DNA of 64,000 bases from Sphingomonas parapaucimobilis NBRC 15100 (GTDB taxonomy: Bacteria > Pseudomonadota > Alphaproteobacteria > Sphingomonadales > Sphingomonadaceae), in NCBI RefSeq assembly GCF_000787715.1, contig NZ_BBPI01000069.1, positions 107,207 to 171,206 on the forward strand, in the 5' to 3' direction. The notes below the pieces were generated by a model, which searched no databases, was not told where the DNA came from, and saw nothing but the letters and a program-made list of their open reading frames with translations. Shown here piece by piece: positions 60,541-64,000 of this stretch. The stretch's first letter is position 1, and each line of letters starts with the position of its first letter. Made by a program: the position numbers and the translations under genes.

Positions 60541-60553
60541 TTGGTATGGCGCT

Positions 60554-60865
60554 ATGGAAGACGGCGCCGGTTTAAATAACGATCAGAAAACGCCTCGTCG
60601 GGTTGGCGACGGCACGCCTGGTCCCGGCCGCCCCAAGGGCGTTCAGAACAAGAACACGACCCTGCTGAAAGACGCGATCCTGCAAGCCGCGACGCAGGCA
60701 GGTGGCGAAGCTGGCCTTGTAGGATATCTTGTCACACAGGCTACAAATAACCCGAACGCATTTATGCCGCTGCTGGGCAAGGTTCTGCCGATGCAGGTCA
60801 CTGGCGAGGATGGCGGCCCCATCCAAGTGACCCGCATCGAGCTTGTCGCGGTCCAGCCGGAATGA
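60554..60865 (+). CDS. terminase small-subunit-like protein
   Basis: This 103-residue protein has the DUF5681-like start VGDGTPGPGRPKGVQNKNTT followed by a helical segment (LLKDAILQAATQAGG). Proteins with this GRPKGxxNK head sit directly upstream of terminase large subunits and are thought to bind phage DNA. Its stop overlaps the terminase start by four bases. Confidence 0.75.
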   Translation: MEDGAGLNNDQKTPRRVGDGTPGPGRPKGVQNKNTTLLKDAILQAATQAGGEAGLVGYLVTQATNNPNAFMPLLGKVLPMQVTGEDGGPIQVTRIELVAVQPE

Positions 60866-62160
60866 CCGTCGCGCAACTTCGCCTCCCCGCCAAGCTCGTG
60901 CCGGTCTTCCAAGGCGACGCAGACGTTCGTGGAGCGCATGGCGGGCGTGGGTCGGCCAAGACCCGCTCGTTCGCGCTCATGACCGCTGTACGGGCCTACA
61001 AATGGGATATGGAGGGCAGGCAGGGTATTATCCTGTGTGCCCGCCAATTCATGAACTCGCTGTCGGACAGCTCGCTTGAGGAAATCAAGGCGGCGATCCG
61101 TGAGACCGAATGGCTCGCACCGCACTTCGACATTGGCGAGACGTACATCCGCACGAAGTCGGGGCGCATCAGCTATTCGTTCGTCGGCCTGTCTCGCAAC
61201 CTTAACAGCATCAAGTCGAAGTTCCGCATCCTGCTGGCTTGGATCGATGAGGCTGAGCCCGTCACTGAGGAAGCGTGGATCAAGCTGATCCCAACGCTGC
61301 GCGAGGAAGACAGCGAGCTTTGGCTGACGTGGAACCCGGAGCGCAAGACCAGTGCGACGAACACGCGGTTCCGTCATGCCAACGACAACGATCGCACGCG
61401 CATTGTTGAATTGAATTGGCGCGACAACCCGTGGTTCCCGGACATCCTTGATCGCGTGCGCCAGAAGGATCAGCGCGAGCGGCCCGACCAGTACCCGCAT
61501 ATTTGGGAAGGGGATTTTCTGACCGTCGTGGAGGGAGCCTATTACGCCAAGGCGCTGACCGTGGCCCGTGCTGAGGGTCGTATAGGCCGGGTGGCGGCCG
61601 ACCCGTTGATGACCATGCGGGCCATCTGGGACATTGGCGGAACCGGCGCGAAGGCAGACGCGACTTCCATCTGGATCGCTCAGTACATCGGCCGCGAAAT
61701 CCGCTTTCTGGACTATTACGAGGCTGTTGGGCAACCGCTTGCCACGCACGTCCATTGGCTGCGTGAGAAGGGCTACGGCAAGGCTCTGTGTGTCCTGCCG
61801 CATGACGGTGCCCAGCACGACAAGATCCAGCAGACGACCTATGAGGGCGCGCTTCAGGAAGCGGGCTTCTCGACGCAGGTCATCCCGAACCAGGGCGCGG
61901 GTGCCGCTATGCAGCGTGTTGAGACGGCGAGGCGGCTGTTCCCGCAAATGTGGTTCGATGACGTTCGGTGCGCTGGCGGCTTGGAGGCGATCGGCTGGTA
62001 TCACGAAAAGCGTGATGAAGAACGCGGCATCGGCCTGGGTCCGAACCATGACTGGTCCAGCCATGGCGCTGACGCATTCGGATTAGCTGCCGTCGCATAC
62101 GCGCCGCCTCAGCAGGCCCGCACCATCGACTATTCGCAGCTTTCGAGGGGAATCGTGTGA
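60862..62160 (+). CDS. phage terminase large subunit
   Basis: This 432-residue DNA packaging motor has an ATPase with Walker A AHGGRGSAKTRSF (residues 25-37) and Walker B FRILLAWIDEAEPV near 120-133, with coupling motif LWLTWNPE. The C-terminal nuclease begins MTMRAIWDIGGTGAKADAT, with the first acidic residue, and its later ones near NHDWSSHGADAFGLAA. It fits the PBSX/Terminase_3 group. It is followed by a tiny frame and the portal gene, the usual head-module order. Confidence 0.95.
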   Translation: MTVAQLRLPAKLVPVFQGDADVRGAHGGRGSAKTRSFALMTAVRAYKWDMEGRQGIILCARQFMNSLSDSSLEEIKAAIRETEWLAPHFDIGETYIRTKSGRISYSFVGLSRNLNSIKSKFRILLAWIDEAEPVTEEAWIKLIPTLREEDSELWLTWNPERKTSATNTRFRHANDNDRTRIVELNWRDNPWFPDILDRVRQKDQRERPDQYPHIWEGDFLTVVEGAYYAKALTVARAEGRIGRVAADPLMTMRAIWDIGGTGAKADATSIWIAQYIGREIRFLDYYEAVGQPLATHVHWLREKGYGKALCVLPHDGAQHDKIQQTTYEGALQEAGFSTQVIPNQGAGAAMQRVETARRLFPQMWFDDVRCAGGLEAIGWYHEKRDEERGIGLGPNHDWSSHGADAFGLAAVAYAPPQQARTIDYSQLSRGIV

Positions 62161-62285
62161 TGGTCAAGTTCGACCACGGATATGTTCGTCGTGCCTGGGT
62201 GTCATCAGACGGCAAGCAATGGCGGCCTCTCACCTTCATTGAAAACATCCGCTTCGTGCTGACTGGGGCGCTTCCCTATGCTTGA
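62160..62285 (+). CDS. 41-residue phage protein between terminase and portal
   Basis: The frame begins MVKFDHGYVRRAWVSSDGKQ and ends LTGALPYA. The start overlaps the terminase stop by one base and the end overlaps the portal start. Function unknown. Confidence 0.5.
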   Translation: MVKFDHGYVRRAWVSSDGKQWRPLTFIENIRFVLTGALPYA

Positions 62286-64000
62286 CGCCTACCCGCAGGA
62301 ATTCATCAACTTCCTCATGACCGAACAGGAGCGTGGACGCGATCCGACGCTTGAGGACCGGCGCGCCACGTCGATCAATTTCTACGACGGACGCCCTTAT
62401 GGCGACGAGGTGGAGGGGCGCAGCCAGGCTGTAACTCGAGATGTTGCCGAGGTAATTGACACTCAGCAGGTCGGCATCCTCAATACGATCCTCGCCAGCG
62501 GCAAGGCGGTCGAGTTCGAGAGCGAAACCGAGCAGCAGACCGACGAGAACGGCCAGCCAGCCATGCAGCCAGTCATGGGGCCTGACGGTCAGCCTGCGAT
62601 GGATGAGCAGGGTCAACCGATCATGCGCCCGGTCATGGTCGACTATGGCGAAGAAGCGACGGCTGCCGTTCGTTACCAATTCCTACGCAAACAGAATGGC
62701 TACCGCGTCCTGCACGACGTGCTGAAGGCCGGTCAGATGGAAATGACCGGCATCGTCAAGACCTATGCCGAGCCGCAGCCAGACAAGCGCGAGGACCGCC
62801 GCCTGTTGGCTGACGAGCTGGTCGAGCACGACGAATACGGCCTGATGACGGCTGACGGGTTGCGCGTGGTGAGCGCCGACCCGATCGTGGATGGCGACGA
62901 GCTTATCTACGACGCGGTGGTGCTGATTCCCCAGCCGCCCGCCTTCTGCGATCGGCCGGTCCCGAACGAGTTTTTCCGCGTCGCCCCCGACGCCACGTCA
63001 CTGGACGAGGCGATCTACGTCGGTGAGCGGATGCGCAAGACGCTCGGGGATTTGGTCAAGCTGGGCTACGATTCTAAGCAGCTTGGACCGCTGATCGGCA
63101 ACGGCAACGCCAACACGGTGCTGGAGCACGCTCGTGACGCCAACCGCAGCCAGACGGCCTATTCGGTGGGCCAGCGTGACGGCGCGAACCGGCTGGTCTG
63201 GCTGGAGGAGGAATATCCGCTTTACGACCTGAATGGCGACGGCATCGCTGAGCGCCTGTTCGTGCACCGCGTCGGTAACGTCGTGCTGAAGGTCATGGAG
63301 GTGGACGAGCAGCCCTATTCGTTGTGGTCGCCATTTCCGCGTCAGCATCGCCTGGTCGGCGACAGCACTGCCGACAAGACGATGGACATTCAGCGCATTC
63401 GCTCAGTGCTGCTGCGTCAGGGGCTGGATAGCCAGTATCTGGCGAATAGCCCGCGTACTGTCGTCTCTGAGGACAGCATGACGGTCGATACGATTGATGA
63501 CCTCCTGACAGTGCGTGCCGGTAGCCTAATCCGACATCGCGGCTCGACGCCGCCCCAGCCTTTCCAGCAGCAGGACACCAGCGCCAACGCGTTCAACGGC
63601 ATGGAGATGATGTCGGCTGAGCGTGAAAGCCGGACCGGCGTTACCCGTCAGTCGCAGGGTCTGAACCCCGACACGATGAACAAAACGGCGTCGGGTCTTG
63701 CCATGAACATGGCGCAGTCGCAGCAGATCGAGCAGTACGTAACGCGCAACTTCGCGGAGTTCATCGTCGCGCCGATGTTCGCCAAGCGCTACCGGCTCAT
63801 GCGGCGCTACGGCCAGCCATTCCGCATGAAGATCGAAGGCAAGTACCGCACCGTCGATCCGCGTCGCTGGCCCGAAGACATCGACATGAACATCAATGTT
63901 GGTCTGGGCACAGGCAACAAGGACCAGAAGCTAACGTTCCGCACGGCGCTGCTGCAATTCCAGCGCGAGTGCATGATGGGCGGCCTGCCGATCGTCACGC
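62278..64000 (+). CDS. phage portal protein (partial, N-terminal 574 codons)
   Basis: This is the dodecameric portal through which DNA enters the capsid. The frame starts at ATG 62278 (MLDAYPQEFINFLMTEQERG) and stays open to the window edge. Features of P22-type portals are the early EDRRATSINFYDGRP, YEEYP-like WLEEEYPLYDLNGDGIAERL, and SPFPRQHRLVGDSTADKTMD followed by QRIRSVLLRQGLDSQYLANS. A proline/glutamine-rich insert lies near 90-120 (QQTDENGQPAMQPVM). It is placed as expected after terminase. Confidence 0.88.
   Translation, partial: MLDAYPQEFINFLMTEQERGRDPTLEDRRATSINFYDGRPYGDEVEGRSQAVTRDVAEVIDTQQVGILNTILASGKAVEFESETEQQTDENGQPAMQPVMGPDGQPAMDEQGQPIMRPVMVDYGEEATAAVRYQFLRKQNGYRVLHDVLKAGQMEMTGIVKTYAEPQPDKREDRRLLADELVEHDEYGLMTADGLRVVSADPIVDGDELIYDAVVLIPQPPAFCDRPVPNEFFRVAPDATSLDEAIYVGERMRKTLGDLVKLGYDSKQLGPLIGNGNANTVLEHARDANRSQTAYSVGQRDGANRLVWLEEEYPLYDLNGDGIAERLFVHRVGNVVLKVMEVDEQPYSLWSPFPRQHRLVGDSTADKTMDIQRIRSVLLRQGLDSQYLANSPRTVVSEDSMTVDTIDDLLTVRAGSLIRHRGSTPPQPFQQQDTSANAFNGMEMMSAERESRTGVTRQSQGLNPDTMNKTASGLAMNMAQSQQIEQYVTRNFAEFIVAPMFAKRYRLMRRYGQPFRMKIEGKYRTVDPRRWPEDIDMNINVGLGTGNKDQKLTFRTALLQFQRECMMGGLPIVT

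Larger units (their letters stand above)
43448..64000 (+). mobile_element. prophage (lambda-like layout), right part cut by window end
   Basis: Everything from tRNA-Thr to the right edge reads as one phage. It has an integrase facing the tRNA, an excisionase, recombination genes and a repressor/Cro pair with operators. A helicase/primase block, terminase and portal follow. Head, tail and lysis genes must lie beyond 64 kb. Positions 43448-43558 next to the tRNA hold no gene and should contain attL. attR is outside the window. Confidence 0.93.

Noticed and set aside
60643..62064. 473-codon minus-strand frame opposite terminase
   Set aside because: Terminase motifs are unmistakable on the plus strand.

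Overview
The window reads as chromosome of a high-GC alphaproteobacterium, most likely a sphingomonad (Sphingomonas or a close relative). This rests on codon use, on protein sequence, and on a housekeeping stretch (aspartyl protease, MBL hydrolase, tatD, metG, DUF423, kefB-type transporter, NifU-like scaffold, cvpA, radA) written as tightly overlapping genes. The species is inferred, not proven.

Layout. (1) 1-8.9 kb: respiratory nitrate module, with a narK-type transporter running leftwards off the edge and a divergent narGHJI plus a NifM/PpiC-type prolyl isomerase. (2) 9.1-12.8 kb: insertion-sequence scrapyard, with IS110 and IS630 remnants, a complete IS1111-type element, an inverted 162-bp fragment of the same element, and an ISNCY/IS1202-type transposase. 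(3) 13.1-16.5 kb: a lower-GC island of four unrecognised proteins between two ISNCY copies. (4) 18.3-20.1 kb: a fluoride-resistance unit (fluoride riboswitch, CLC-F type F-/H+ antiporter, DUF190 protein). (5) 20.2-23.4 kb: an ECF sigma/anti-sigma operon with a DUF305 protein and a YVTN beta-propeller protein, preceded by an ECF-like promoter. (6) 23.4-29.0 kb: a sulfite unit with a cytoplasmic sulfite-oxidase-like enzyme, MgtC, a LysR regulator, a TDT/TehA-type exporter, a Tat-exported sulfite dehydrogenase and a c-type cytochrome. A third ISNCY copy follows. (7) 30.6-43.4 kb: housekeeping genes, a PadR/DUF2218 pair divergent from rarA, a DUF429 gene, and tRNA-Thr(UGU).

(8) 43.4-64.0 kb: a prophage integrated next to tRNA-Thr and cut by the right edge of the window. 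It has a lambda-like plan. A leftward operon from about 52.6 kb to 43.6 kb holds nearly twenty genes, almost all joined by ATGA, GTGA or TGATG overlaps. It carries a YqaJ-type exonuclease, a possible annealing protein, a DnaQ-like exonuclease, a Lar-type zinc-ribbon protein, a QueD-like protein, a DpdA/TGT-like protein, an excisionase and an integrase. A CI-like repressor sits beside divergent control regions with four matching operators. A rightward operon runs from a Cro-like gene through regulators, an SF2 helicase, a VRR-NUC nuclease and a VapE-type helicase, past an iteron-like array of GTGGACA heptamers, to small late genes, terminase and portal.

Most notable points: the QueD-like plus DpdA-like pair, which suggests 7-deazaguanine modification of phage DNA; the heptamer array beside the replication genes; the duplicated operator/promoter design; and the fluoride riboswitch with its antiporter.
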